Assembly: GCF_946479415.1 (NCBI RefSeq)
Contig: NZ_CAMLFY010000007.1
Coordinates: 16,260-80,259, forward strand
Source: an uncultured Shinella sp.
GTDB taxonomy: Bacteria > Pseudomonadota > Alphaproteobacteria > Rhizobiales > Rhizobiaceae
Length of the DNA stretch: 64,000 nt
Direction of reading: 5' to 3'
Under the pieces are notes generated by a model that had not been told where the DNA came from, ran no database searches, and worked only from the letters and a program-made list of their open reading frames with translations. Both the position numbers and the translations under genes were made by a program. Positions within the stretch are counted from its first letter, which is position 1, and each line of letters starts with the position of its first letter. Positions 47,318 to 57,893 of this stretch are shown here, piece by piece.

Positions 47318-47926
47318 TCACTTCTGATGGATGGTTTTCTCTAGCATTTTGCGTGTGCGCAACGCCGTGGAGCTGAGCGGCGAACGCGGCCCGTGGATGA
47401 ACGTCCAGGCGGGCGCCCGGCGGCCCGGCAGGCTCATCGCGTCCTCCTCGTCGACGCGGGCATAGTCGAAGGTCTTGGCCATGCGCGAGGAGAGGTAGGC
47501 GAGCGTCGAGCCCGGCCGGTCGATGACGGCGATCGGGAAGGTGCCGGCGATCGTCTGCCAGTTCTGCCATTTGTGGAAGGTTTTCAGGTTGTCGGCGCCC
47601 ATGATCCAGACGAAGTTGACGCCACGGTTCAGCGCCTGCACGCGTTCCAAAGTCTTGGCTGTATAGCTCTGGCCAAGCCGCTTTTCGAAGGCCGTCACTT
47701 TGACGCGGGGACTGGGTGCAAGGTCTTCGCTGAGACGAATGCGCTCGGCGAGCGGCGCCAATTCCCTATGATCTTTCAGCGGGTTGCCCGGCGTCACCAT
47801 CCACCAGAGCTGGTCGAGGCCGAGCCTCCGCAGCGCGGTTTCGGCAACCAGCGCGTGGCCCTGGTGCGGCGGGTTGAACGAGCCGCCGAACAGGCCGACG
47901 GCCATGCCCTTTTCGACATGCGGCAT
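47318..47926 (-). CDS. nadD: Nicotinate-nucleotide adenylyltransferase NadD
   Basis: NadD adenylates nicotinic acid mononucleotide to deamido-NAD in NAD synthesis. The nucleotidyltransferase motif GLFGGSFNPPHQGH (from about residue 11) and the C-terminal SSTALR (the ISSTxxR motif) are present, with WWMVTPGNPLK and WIMGADNLKTFHKW between. The start MPHVEKGMAVG gives 202 residues; the internal MAVGLFGG start is the alternative, as neither has a fully spaced ribosome site. It is 37 nt after proA, and rsfS follows. Confidence 0.93.
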   Translation of the reverse strand: MPHVEKGMAVGLFGGSFNPPHQGHALVAETALRRLGLDQLWWMVTPGNPLKDHRELAPLAERIRLSEDLAPSPRVKVTAFEKRLGQSYTAKTLERVQALNRGVNFVWIMGADNLKTFHKWQNWQTIAGTFPIAVIDRPGSTLAYLSSRMAKTFDYARVDEEDAMSLPGRRAPAWTFIHGPRSPLSSTALRTRKMLEKTIHQK

Positions 47927-47963
47927 CCTCAGATAGCGTGTCTCAACCGCGTCCGCCGTCACC

Positions 47964-49241
47964 TCAGGGCCGCACCTGTCCGGTGCCGCGCACCCGGTAT
48001 TTGAACGAGGTGAGCTGCTCGACGCCGACGGGGCCGCGCGCATGCATTTTCCCGGTCGCAATGCCGATCTCGCCACCCATGCCGAACTCGCCGCCATCGG
48101 CGAACTGGGTGGAGGCATTGTGCAGCAGGATCGCCGAATCGATTTCTGTGAAGAAGCGCTCGACCACGTCGGGGTCTTCGGCGATCACCGCTTCCGTATG
48201 GGCGGAAGACCAGCGGTTGATATGGTCGATCGCACCGGAAATGCCGTCGACCAGCGAAACGGAGATGATCGCGTCGAGATATTCCGTCGACCAGTCCGAT
48301 TCCTCTGCCGCAACAAGATTGCCGATGCGGGCGCGGATCTCGTCCGTGGCGCGCACTTCGCAACCGGCAGCCAGCAGGCCTTCGACGAGCGGTGCCAGAT
48401 GCGTCCCGGCGACGGCGCGGTCGATCAGCAGCGTTTCCGCAGCCCCGCAGATGCCGGTGCGGCGCATCTTGGCGTTCACGACGATCTTCTTGGCCATGTC
48501 GAGGTCGGCCGACTTGTCGACATAGATATGGCAGAGGCCTTCGAGATGGGCGAAGACCGGAACGCGCGCTTCGCTCTGTACGCGCGCGACGAGGCTTTTG
48601 CCGCCGCGCGGCACGATGACGTCGATCGATCCGTTGAGGCCGGACAGCATGGCGCCGACGGCGGCGCGGTCGGTCACCGGCACATATTGAATGGCGTGCT
48701 CCGGCAGGCCGGCGGCTTTGAGGCCGGCGGCGAGGCAGGAATGGATCGCCTGCGATGAATTCACGCTGTCGGAACCGCCGCGCAGGATCACGGCATTGCC
48801 GGCCTTGAGGCACAGCGCGCCGGCATCGGCCGTCACGTTGGGGCGGCTTTCATAGATGACGCCGATGACGCCGAGCGGCGTGCGCACGCGCTCGATATGC
48901 AGGCCGTTCGGACGATCCCATTCGGCGATGATGTCGCCGACCGGGTCCTTCAGGTCTGCGATATCGCGGATTGCGGCGGCGATGCCGTCGATGCGCTCCG
49001 CCGTCAGCGTCAGCCGGTCGATGAAGGAGGCGGCGACGCCGCTTTCACGGGCATTGGCGAGATCGATGGCATTGGCCGCGAGGATGGCCTCGCGGTTGGC
49101 GAAGATTTCGGCGGCCATGGCTTCGAGCGCGCGGTTCTTCTCCGCAGCCGTGGCGATGGCGAGCGGGCGGGCGGCGGCGCGGGCGTTGCGGCCGATATCG
49201 GCCATGAGGGCGTCGATATCGGTCTTGACCTGATCAAGCAT
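47964..49241 (-). CDS. proA: Gamma-glutamyl phosphate reductase
   Basis: ProA reduces gamma-glutamyl phosphate to glutamate semialdehyde, second step of proline synthesis. The aldehyde-dehydrogenase fold shows [27 protein letters not shown] near the middle, [15 protein letters not shown] and the catalytic-cysteine segment [14 protein letters not shown]. The 425 residues match. It overlaps the proB end by 8 nt, so proB-proA are coupled. Confidence 0.96.
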   Translation of the reverse strand: MLDQVKTDIDALMADIGRNARAAARPLAIATAAEKNRALEAMAAEIFANREAILAANAIDLANARESGVAASFIDRLTLTAERIDGIAAAIRDIADLKDPVGDIIAEWDRPNGLHIERVRTPLGVIGVIYESRPNVTADAGALCLKAGNAVILRGGSDSVNSSQAIHSCLAAGLKAAGLPEHAIQYVPVTDRAAVGAMLSGLNGSIDVIVPRGGKSLVARVQSEARVPVFAHLEGLCHIYVDKSADLDMAKKIVVNAKMRRTGICGAAETLLIDRAVAGTHLAPLVEGLLAAGCEVRATDEIRARIGNLVAAEESDWSTEYLDAIISVSLVDGISGAIDHINRWSSAHTEAVIAEDPDVVERFFTEIDSAILLHNASTQFADGGEFGMGGEIGIATGKMHARGPVGVEQLTSFKYRVRGTGQVRP

Positions 49242-50403
49242 GGCTTACGTCCTTTCCCGCCTCCGCGGCCGATACGGCAAGGCCGGTCACCACGAGGTCG
49301 TCCCGGTGCACCATCGCGGCGCGGCCGGCATAGCCGAGGATTTCGGCGATATCAGCGGATTTCTTGCCGACGATCAGTCGGGCTTCGTCCGCATCGTAGC
49401 CGGCCAGACCACGGGCGATCTCGCGGCCGTTCGCGCCGTAGATCGCCACGGTATCGCCGCGCGAGAACGTGCCCCAGACGCCGCGCACGCCGGCGGGCAG
49501 CAGGCTTTTTCCCGCACTCAGCGCCGTTTCGGCGCCGGCATCGATCTCCAGCCGTCCGGCGGGCTGCAATTGCCCGGCAATCCACGTCTTGCGCGCCGTG
49601 ACCGGCGAGCCCGAAGGCGCAAACCACGAGGAGCGTGCGCCCTCTTCGATGGACCGCAGGGGATGATCGACCTTGCCGGAGGCGATGATCATCGCGCAGC
49701 CCGCGCCCGTTGCGATCTTGCCGGCATCGATCTTGGTGCGCATGCCGCCGCGCGACAGTTCCGACGCTGCCCCACCCGCCATCGCCTCGATTTCAGGCGT
49801 GATGGCGGCGATGGTATCGAGGAATTGCGCGTTGGGATCGAGATGCGGCGGGGCGGTGTAGAGCCCGTCGATATCCGACAGCAGCACGAGCAGGTCGGCG
49901 CCCGTCATCGTTGCGACGCGGGCGGCGAGCCGGTCGTTGTCGCCATAGCGGATTTCGGTCGTGGCGACCGTGTCGTTTTCGTTGATGATCGGCACTGCGC
50001 CGAGCTTCAAAAGCTGGTTGATCGTCGCGCGCGCATTGAGATAGCGGCGGCGTTCTTCCGTGTCACCGAGGGTCAGCAGGATCTGGCCGGCGACGATGCC
50101 GTCGGACGACAGGCTCTCCGACCAGGCGCGCGCCAGCGCGATCTGGCCGACGGCCGCCGTGGCCTGGCTTTCCTCAAGCTTCAAGGCGCCGGCTGGCACC
50201 TTCAGCACCGAGCGGCCGAGCGCGATGGCGCCGGAGGAGACGACGAGCACATCCGTGCCGCCGGCCTTCAGTGCGGCGATATCCTTGCACATCGCATCGA
50301 GCCAGGCCTTTTTCAGGCCCGTGGCGCGGTCCACGAGCAGGGCCGAGCCGATCTTGATCACAATCCGGCGGTGTTTTCCGAGCGGTTTGCGGTTCTTCGT
50401 CAT
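49234..50403 (-). CDS. proB: Glutamate 5-kinase
   Basis: ProB phosphorylates glutamate to start proline synthesis and is normally feedback-inhibited by proline. The kinase domain carries [27 protein letters not shown] and [21 protein letters not shown]; a C-terminal PUA domain (from about [12 protein letters not shown] onward) gives the full 389 residues. The start MTKNRKPLG follows obgE by a single base, so obgE-proB-proA is one unit. A start seven codons upstream (MPDPTTEM) within obgE is possible. Confidence 0.96.
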   Translation of the reverse strand: MTKNRKPLGKHRRIVIKIGSALLVDRATGLKKAWLDAMCKDIAALKAGGTDVLVVSSGAIALGRSVLKVPAGALKLEESQATAAVGQIALARAWSESLSSDGIVAGQILLTLGDTEERRRYLNARATINQLLKLGAVPIINENDTVATTEIRYGDNDRLAARVATMTGADLLVLLSDIDGLYTAPPHLDPNAQFLDTIAAITPEIEAMAGGAASELSRGGMRTKIDAGKIATGAGCAMIIASGKVDHPLRSIEEGARSSWFAPSGSPVTARKTWIAGQLQPAGRLEIDAGAETALSAGKSLLPAGVRGVWGTFSRGDTVAIYGANGREIARGLAGYDADEARLIVGKKSADIAEILGYAGRAAMVHRDDLVVTGLAVSAAEAGKDVSHA

Positions 50404-50404
50404 C

Positions 50405-52361
<1,957 letters not shown>

Positions 52362-52392
52362 ACCGGGGCGGATTTCTCCGCCCCGATCAATA

Positions 52393-52983
52393 TCAATGCC
52401 GCGGGACGGCCGGGCGAAAATCGCCCGGCGCCAGCAGCGTTTCGAGATGCGGCACCATGGCACCGCGGGCGGTGCTGAAGATGTCGCTGCAGCCGGTGAT
52501 GCGGAAGCCTGCCTTTTCCTGCACCCGAAGGGAAGCCAGGTTGTCGGCAAAGACGCCGGAATGGATTTCCGTGCCCGGCATGCGCATCAGGAAGCGCGCG
52601 GTCGCCGCATGCACCGCCTCGCTCATATAGCCGCGCCGCCAGTAGAAACGGTTCAGCCAATAGCCGATTTCCCAGCCTTGACGCCGCTTCTCGAAGGAAA
52701 CGCAGCCGATATGCACGTCGTCATCCACGGTGATGGCGAAGGCCCAGTCCTCGTTGAGGTCGGAGGTCATCACCGAAAGCCATTCGGTGGCATCCTGCCG
52801 GTCATAGGGGGCGGGGACACGCGCCAGCATGCGCGAGACCTGAAAATCGGCAAGCGACTGGGCGATTGCGTCCGCATCCGACATGCGGTGCGGACGAAGC
52901 GTCAGGCGGGCCGTCGTGATGGTCGGGCAGGGGCCGGGACCGGTGACGCGCGTCCGCTCGATGGAGGTCTGCATGGCGTTCAT
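52393..52983 (-). CDS. GNAT-family N-acetyltransferase (RimJ/RimL-like), first of pair
   Basis: A 196-residue GNAT acetyltransferase: TARLTLRPHRMSDADAIA at the N terminus, EIGYWLNRFYWRRGYMSEAV (acetyl-CoA pyrophosphate loop region RRGYMSEA) and VFADNLASLRVQEKAGFRITG. The ATG overlaps the stop of the next gene (ATGA), so the two acetyltransferases are coupled. RimJ/RimL relatives acetylate N termini of ribosomal proteins, which would fit their place after rpmA, but the actual target is unknown. Confidence 0.88.
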   Translation of the reverse strand: MNAMQTSIERTRVTGPGPCPTITTARLTLRPHRMSDADAIAQSLADFQVSRMLARVPAPYDRQDATEWLSVMTSDLNEDWAFAITVDDDVHIGCVSFEKRRQGWEIGYWLNRFYWRRGYMSEAVHAATARFLMRMPGTEIHSGVFADNLASLRVQEKAGFRITGCSDIFSTARGAMVPHLETLLAPGDFRPAVPRH

Positions 52984-53612
52984 CGCATGCCTCCCCAGCT
53001 CTTCAGCGAAACCCAGGTCTTGCGGTCGAGCCTGTACCATTCGACGGGCACCATGCCGCCGACGGCAAGGCTCTGCACCATGCCGGTCGCTTGGAACTGG
53101 AAGCCGCACTTCTGGATGACGCGCCGCGAGGGGATGTTCATGACCCGGCAGCGTGCATCGATCTGGTCGACGTCGCGGGTGCGGAAAACCATGTCGATCA
53201 GCGCATGGGCCGCTTCCGTGACGTATCCCTGGTTCCAGTGGGGTTCGCCCAGCCAGTAACCGAGCTCGACAGTGCGTCCGTCCTCGTGCGGTTCGATGCC
53301 GCAGCAACCGAGGAAGGCGCCGTTGTCGGCTTTCGTAATGGCATAGACGCACTTGCCAATCGCGCCGGCGCGTGTGCGTCGCACGAAATCAGCGGCATCC
53401 GCAACCGTATAGGGGTGCGGCATGCGGGCGACCATGTTGGCGATATTGGCGTTGTTGGCGAGATGGGCAAGGGCGTCGATGTCGTCTTCGTGCGGGGCTC
53501 TCATGACGAGCCGCGGCGACAGTAAGATCGGGCAATCGGTCCTCGACCGGTCAGGCCTCAGCCTTTCCTGGGGAGACCTTGATTGGTCTTCCCGCAACAA
53601 CTCGGTTTGCAT
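52980..53612 (-). CDS. GNAT-family N-acetyltransferase (RimJ/RimL-like), second of pair
   Basis: A 210-residue acetyltransferase paralogous to its neighbour: LLSPRLVMRAPHEDDIDALA, ELGYWLGEPHWNQGYVTEAAHA (with the Q/R-x-x-G-x-G/A-type loop NQGYVTEA) and VMNIPSRRVIQKCGFQFQ. An extended N-terminal 25 residues are polar. It lies upstream in the pair, 130 nt after rpmA with an intrinsic terminator in the gap, so transcription from the ribosomal-protein operon would require read-through. Confidence 0.88.
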   Translation of the reverse strand: MQTELLREDQSRSPQERLRPDRSRTDCPILLSPRLVMRAPHEDDIDALAHLANNANIANMVARMPHPYTVADAADFVRRTRAGAIGKCVYAITKADNGAFLGCCGIEPHEDGRTVELGYWLGEPHWNQGYVTEAAHALIDMVFRTRDVDQIDARCRVMNIPSRRVIQKCGFQFQATGMVQSLAVGGMVPVEWYRLDRKTWVSLKSWGGMR

Positions 53613-53628
53613 GTTCAGTCCTCCAGAA

Positions 53629-53672
53629 CGAAAAAAGGGAGATAAGGTCTTGCCTCATCTCCCTTTTTCTTC
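53629..53672 (-). terminator. Terminator/attenuator between rpmA and acetyltransferase genes
   Basis: On the minus strand AAAAAGGGAGATG pairs with ATCTCCCTTTTTT across an AGGCAAGACCTT loop and ends in T-runs. It follows rpmA by about 70 nt and ends 15 nt before the next gene's ATG; both arms are near-perfect. Confidence 0.85.
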
Positions 53673-53739
53673 TTCAGGCCTGAAACCTGTAGCGCCAGCC
53701 GGGTCGATGAGACGCCGGCTGTTTTAGAGCGCTACCGGC

Positions 53740-54009
53740 TTATTCCGCTGCTTCCGCTTTCGGGGCTACAGACACGTAAATGCGACCGTTGGCCTTCGTA
53801 CGGAAATTCACATTGCCAGCTGTCAGAGCGAAGATCGTGTGATCCTTGCCGAGGCCGACATTGGCACCGGGATGCCACTGCGTGCCGCGCTGACGGACGA
53901 TGATGTTGCCTGCGAGGACGGCTTCGCCGCCGAACTTCTTCACGCCGAGGCGCTTGGACTGGGAATCGCGACCGTTGCGCGAGGAACCGCCAGCTTTTTT
54001 GTGTGCCAT
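53740..54009 (-). CDS. rpmA: 50S ribosomal protein L27
   Basis: L27 sits by the peptidyl-transferase centre. [20 protein letters not shown] and [16 protein letters not shown] are invariant signatures; 89 residues is standard. The N terminus begins AHKK directly, without the cleaved leader seen in Firmicutes. It lies 25 nt after rplU on the same strand. Confidence 0.98.
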   Translation of the reverse strand: MAHKKAGGSSRNGRDSQSKRLGVKKFGGEAVLAGNIIVRQRGTQWHPGANVGLGKDHTIFALTAGNVNFRTKANGRIYVSVAPKAEAAE

Positions 54010-54034
54010 GGGAGTTCTCCTTTACCTGTCCGGA

Positions 54035-54403
54035 TTATTCGGCTGCGGCTTCGGCGGCGTCAGACTTCTTGGAAGCCTTCTTGGCCTTGCCGGCGCCAGC
54101 GATGTCGATGATGCGGACAGTCGTGTTGTGCTGACGATGACCGCGCGAACGCTTCGAGTTCTGGCGACGGCGCTTCTTGAAGGCGATAACCTTCTTGGCG
54201 CGGCCATGCTCGACGACTTCTGCGGTGACGACGGCGCCTTCGACGAAGGGCGCGCCGATCGTTGCATCGGCGCCAACGCCGACCATCAGCACTTCGGTGA
54301 ATTCGATCTTCGCACCAGCGTCGCCCGACAGCTTTTCAATCGTCAGAACGTCGTTGGCGGCCACGCGGTACTGCTTACCGCCGGTCTTGATGACTGCGAA
54401 CAT
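54035..54403 (-). CDS. rplU: 50S ribosomal protein L21
   Basis: L21 binds 23S rRNA near L20. [24 protein letters not shown] and the [17 protein letters not shown] basic segment (family signature) are seen; the length is 122 residues with an alanine/lysine-rich C-terminal extension. AAAGGA lies 6 nt before the ATG; an upstream in-frame ATG (MKGYKM) is a less likely start. The rplU-rpmA operon is divergent from the tRNA-Ser gene. Confidence 0.97.
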   Translation of the reverse strand: MFAVIKTGGKQYRVAANDVLTIEKLSGDAGAKIEFTEVLMVGVGADATIGAPFVEGAVVTAEVVEHGRAKKVIAFKKRRRQNSKRSRGHRQHNTTVRIIDIAGAGKAKKASKKSDAAEAAAE

Positions 54404-54743
54404 TTTATATCCTTTCATGTTCGTGCCGGCTCTTTGTCCCAAAGGGCAAGGCCGTCTTTTTATCAGTCGCGGGAATGACGATGCATTGGCGCATCGCCGG
54501 CTTAAGGAGGTCCAGGCAGGCGACGCTTGAAATCCAAGGCCGAAAGCGCAAAGAACCTTCGTAGCGGCACAAGTGAGACCTATGCCACTGCACCTTGCGC
54601 AATAGGTGAGCCGCCGGAAACTGTCAAGGGATTTCCCGTCACCATGACAAAGAGATGAATTTTCTCGAGCTTCGCCCCCTTGCGCCCCCGCCCGACACCC
54701 GCTATGTACCGCCCCGCGCTCAACAAGCGCCGACCAGCGAAGC
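54404..54743. other. rplU leader and gap before tRNA-Ser; no gene seen
   Basis: About 340 bp between the L21 start and the tRNA gene. It should hold the rplU-rpmA promoter on the minus strand and the tRNA promoter on the plus strand, but no clear -35/-10 pair, leader motif or coding frame was convincing. Confidence 0.4.
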
Positions 54744-54833
54744 GGAGAGGTGGCTGAGTGGTCGAAAGCACCGCACTCGAAATGCGGCATACGGGCAACC
54801 GTATCGTGGGTTCGAATCCCACCCTCTCCGCCA
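54744..54833 (+). tRNA. tRNA-Ser(CGA)
   Basis: A 90-nt tRNA including an encoded CCA. Acceptor arms GGAGAGG and CCTCTCC pair perfectly; the anticodon stem CCGCA/TGCGG bears the loop CTCGAAA with anticodon CGA (54778-54780), reading UCG serine. A long variable arm (ACGGGCAACCGT region) and TTCGAATCC T-loop are as expected for tRNA-Ser. It marks the left edge of an AT-richer accessory region beginning at its 3' end, a typical island integration position. Confidence 0.97.
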
Positions 54834-55124
54834 TTTCTTCCTATAAGCTTCTGTTATTGTTCGCCTTTTAGTGGATTTGCCGCTTGGCGCCAACAAAACA
54901 CCCCACATTCTTGATTTTTGTGCCTTATTGGAATCGTGTCAGAAGCTGCCGATTTCCCCGGAATTCGTAACGGAAGCGAGAGTTAGTTACCTGCCGCCAA
55001 TTGAGCGTGCGTGAGCAGTAACATCGCTTTTCGGTCAAATCAGCGGGCCAACCGAAACGATGACTTGGCAAATGTGCTCTAATGCTGTGATAAGTGAACT
55101 GTCATAGCTTCCAAGGAGAGGACG

Positions 55125-55499
55125 TTGGGTGCATCAATCACGTTGACTGAGGCGCTCGATCAGATTTGGGCCAGTGCAAGGCCGCGACTTGAAGTCAGCG
55201 AAGAGGTGAGCCGAAAGCTGTCAGGTCGGGATCTCGCGTTTCTGAATACGATAGAGCAAAGGTTTTTCACGCAAGAGGATGCAGCTCCATCGGAGGGCCA
55301 AAAAAGCCATTCGAACCTGCTTGCGGCGCTGCAGGTCGCGCGAGACCACGCCGATGGTATGGCATTCTTACCCCCAGAGGAAAGAATGAAGAATATGCAG
55401 CAATATGCTGACGCTGTCCGCGTTCCGGTGGGTAGCTTGATTCGACTGTGCGCCGCTTGGCCTGAAATTGAAAGGTTGATTGTAAGTTGGGAAGATTGA
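55125..55499 (+). CDS. Hypothetical protein, partner of thymidylate-kinase-like gene
   Basis: A 124-residue protein of no family that I recognise. It is mostly helical in character (EALDQIWASARPRLEVSEEVSRKL; LLAALQVARDHADGM; LIRLCAAWPEIERLIVSWED), soluble, slightly acidic and without a signal peptide. The start is a TTG with AAGGAGAGG at ideal distance, and its last 13 nt overlap the next gene, so the two are translated together. AT-rich codons and position right after the tRNA mark it as part of the island. It may be a regulatory or adaptor subunit of the kinase-like protein; that is inference from the coupling only. Confidence 0.7.
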   Translation: MGASITLTEALDQIWASARPRLEVSEEVSRKLSGRDLAFLNTIEQRFFTQEDAAPSEGQKSHSNLLAALQVARDHADGMAFLPPEERMKNMQQYADAVRVPVGSLIRLCAAWPEIERLIVSWED

Positions 55500-56152
55500 T
55501 TACAGTTGAAGGAAAGGATGGAGCTGGTAAGGGAACCTTTTCAAAGGCTCTGAAAGATGCTTTAGTAAGTAGAGGATACTCTGCGGGTGTTATATCATTT
55601 CCTCGTTACACGGAAACTCTTGCTGGAAATGCGCTCGGGCGTTTTTTGAATGGCTCTTTGCCCGGGCAAAACGATCCGCGGGTTGTAGCGTCTCTTTACG
55701 CATTAGATCGTTTCGAGAGTATCGAGCTTCTGCTGAGCAATTTGGAGCAATATGACTTCCTGATTTCCGATCGTTATGTTGCATCTAACGTGGCGTACCA
55801 GAGTGCGAAGTGCCCCGCTACTGAGCGAGATGTTATTGCGGGTTGGATTACCCAATTGGAGCATGGAATGTATGGGTTGCCGTACCCTACACTTAATGTG
55901 CTGCTGTCTACGCCTCACCTGCTAGCTCGCCAGAACGTAGAAAAAAAGCGGCCACGTACTTACACTTTGTCTACATACGATGTGCATGAGGCTGACTCTT
56001 CACTTCAAATGGCTGTAGATGAAACGTATAGGGCGGTTTCATTGTCTACTGAACTCGGCCCTTGGTATACAGTGAAAACGGATAGAGATGGCGAGATGCG
56101 CGAGCCGTTTGATATCGCAAACGAGGTTGCTTCATATATTTTAGATAACTAA
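55487..56152 (+). CDS. Thymidylate-kinase-like protein of the island
   Basis: A 221-residue P-loop NMP kinase of the dTMP kinase family. Walker A GKDGAGKGT is at residues 9-17, the base-recognising ISDRYVAS (DRY at 95-97) is present, and the LID region KKRPRTYTLSTYDVHE departs from housekeeping Tmk. The N-terminal LITVEGKDGAGKG is typical. Start is a TTG overlapping the upstream gene. Its codons are AT-rich, unlike the chromosomal genes, and a housekeeping tmk is expected elsewhere, so this is an accessory copy, possibly phage-derived or a defence/nucleotide-signalling component. Stops 4 nt into the convergent neighbour. Confidence 0.78.
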   Translation: MGRLITVEGKDGAGKGTFSKALKDALVSRGYSAGVISFPRYTETLAGNALGRFLNGSLPGQNDPRVVASLYALDRFESIELLLSNLEQYDFLISDRYVASNVAYQSAKCPATERDVIAGWITQLEHGMYGLPYPTLNVLLSTPHLLARQNVEKKRPRTYTLSTYDVHEADSSLQMAVDETYRAVSLSTELGPWYTVKTDRDGEMREPFDIANEVASYILDN

Positions 56153-56709
56153 AGCAAGTGGGGAATAATGACGTCCATCCGCTGCTCTAGTCCGTCAGGG
56201 AGGGGCACGCATGCGACATCTAGCTCGTTTATAGCTCGGTCATGGAATTCCTCCATTTGAATTTGATAGGCAAGCGACCCAGATCGAACCCCGTCATCTT
56301 CGGGCAGGTAGAGTTTTCCGGGATGAGTACGGAAAATGAGGTCATAAGAGCGTACACTAGCTATCATTGCTTCGCGATATATCGCGACCAAGGATGACTT
56401 CTTTGCGAGCCGCGCTTCCGTTTCCATCAGATGTGCAAGAATATCGATTATGCCGCGATCTCCTACGAAAACTCGCGGGTCTCCGAGGGTTATTTCACTC
56501 TCAGTTAGCAGCTGTCTTAGCAGCAACCAAGCTGTACCATGATCCGTTTGCTCACGATTCAGCGCGAAAGGAGATGTTCGAGCGACCTCTAGTCCAATTT
56601 TTACCTTGAAATCTCGTTTATTTCCCCACTCGGCAATCTGATTTACAAGTGTTGTCTTCCCCGTTCCAAACACGCCGGTGATAAGTATTTTCTTCAACAT
56701 ACTAGTCAT
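56149..56709 (-). CDS. P-loop kinase-like ATPase (AAA_28-like)
   Basis: A 186-residue P-loop protein: Walker A GVFGTGKTT at residues 12-20, FVGDRGIIDILAHLM in the position of a Walker B/lid segment, and a C-terminal LDVACVPLPDGLEQRM. It resembles small kinase-like NTPases (AAA_28 type, related to NadR/deoxynucleoside-kinase-like folds). The substrate is unknown. The gene starts inside the end of the phosphoribosyltransferase-like gene (8-nt overlap) and its stop overlaps that of the thymidylate-kinase-like gene by 4 nt, so four genes lie head-to-tail in two facing pairs. Confidence 0.7.
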   Translation of the reverse strand: MTSMLKKILITGVFGTGKTTLVNQIAEWGNKRDFKVKIGLEVARTSPFALNREQTDHGTAWLLLRQLLTESEITLGDPRVFVGDRGIIDILAHLMETEARLAKKSSLVAIYREAMIASVRSYDLIFRTHPGKLYLPEDDGVRSGSLAYQIQMEEFHDRAINELDVACVPLPDGLEQRMDVIIPHLL

Positions 56710-57496
56710 CTAAGCTGGCGGAATAAAGATCTACATTGACTTGCTTTAGGAGTCCTGCAGGATCTTTTTCTGTAGGTATGAATAACACAAGCATAGTATC
56801 GACGGTTCCACCGAATTCTCTAATGTCAGCAATTGCGTCGATGGCCTTAGCTCCACCCGTTGTGCTGTCGTCAACGAGGAGAAAACGAAGTGATGAGATG
56901 TTATTAAGCGCGGTATCGAAATGCCCTTGTAAGAGAGGCTTGTCCGAGTCGAACTTCTGAGAATTACTATGAATTATCAGTGGTCTCTCAAGTAATTTAG
57001 CAAGTTCATAAGCTACAAATGGACTGCCGCCCTTAAGTCCCGCGATACCATCGATTGTTGGATCCACTTTGCCCTGCTGGGCAAGTTCACGCCAACGAGC
57101 TGCAAGGGCGCGAGCAGTACGAACCGCAAATCGCGGATCGGCCGACATCCCCATCACGTCAATGAAGGTTTTTGCGGTGACAACTTTGGTGCCGCCGACG
57201 CGTACTGACGTTTTAAGATCAGCTTCGGTTGTGAGTAAGGCAGCCTCCGTTTGATTTGACTTAAATGGAACAAGTCGCTGAAGCTTAGAAAGCTCGAACG
57301 CACTCCTAACCCGCTTAGGCTCCCAACCAAGTTCCCGTAACACCGCAATGGTATGCGAGATGCGATTGCGAGCCAACCAGCCCGCGAGAGGTGCGGGAAG
57401 AAGGCCAGCCGCATCAGCCACGGTTAAAACTGTAGATAGCGCCAAGACCACCAGAACGAACTGGCCCAACGCTTCCGTAATAGAGATAAGACTCAT
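56702..57496 (-). CDS. Membrane-anchored phosphoribosyltransferase-like protein
   Basis: A 264-residue protein with a single N-terminal membrane segment (about residues 10-32: GQFVLVVLALSTVLTVADAAG) and a type I PRTase-like domain. The 5-phosphoribosyl-1-diphosphate loop is LLVDDSTTGG (206-215) and the upstream IAGLKGGSPFVAYELAKLL resembles orotate-phosphoribosyltransferase helix regions. A TM-anchored PRTase is unusual in metabolism. It is coupled by overlap to the P-loop gene. AT-rich codons place it in the island. The base substrate, and whether it is an enzyme or a nucleotide sensor, are unknown. Confidence 0.68.
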   Translation of the reverse strand: MSLISITEALGQFVLVVLALSTVLTVADAAGLLPAPLAGWLARNRISHTIAVLRELGWEPKRVRSAFELSKLQRLVPFKSNQTEAALLTTEADLKTSVRVGGTKVVTAKTFIDVMGMSADPRFAVRTARALAARWRELAQQGKVDPTIDGIAGLKGGSPFVAYELAKLLERPLIIHSNSQKFDSDKPLLQGHFDTALNNISSLRFLLVDDSTTGGAKAIDAIADIREFGGTVDTMLVLFIPTEKDPAGLLKQVNVDLYSASLDD

Positions 57497-57893
57497 GCTG
57501 TCACCTCATCGACGATATCTGAAACCTCAGCATATTGGGAGCACGGGTTAAATACCGTGACAGCTGCTTATCCACTTTAAAATGCCGCGTTTGGTAGACC
57601 ACTAGCCGCTTTGGTTATCGGGTCTCGGATAAACCCTTAGGTGTGCTGCCCTTCGGAAAAAATCGAACCTCCCAAAAGCAGATTTCAGTCGTGTCCACTG
57701 GAATGTTCTTGCGTGCTGACCTGATTCGCTCGTCTGACCAGGATCACAAAGTATTACTGTGAACCTTGAACTCTTGCCACATTTGGGTACACCCAGTTGT
57801 GCCGTCACCGGCGAAATGGATGGCCCGTAACATCCGAGTTGACCGGCGCTATTTGTGACGCGGTAGCCTCAGCTTTTGACCTTGAGGTGACAC
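57497..57893. other. Gap before resolvase; possible res region
   Basis: About 400 bp with no convincing gene. Small frames exist on both strands but show no family features. Because the serine resolvase starts at its right end, the last 100 bp (around GCTATTTGTGACGCGG and TTGACCTTGAGGTGAC) could hold recombination subsites, but no clean inverted repeat was confirmed. Confidence 0.35.

Noticed and set aside
52364..52386. Perfect hairpin after the EEP-family gene as terminator
   Set aside because: The stem is good (CGGGGCGGA/TCCGCCCCG) but no T-run follows on either strand, so terminator function is unsupported.
57602..57808. 68-residue minus-strand frame in the gap before the resolvase
   Set aside because: No start context, no recognisable motif and composition like the intergenic background.
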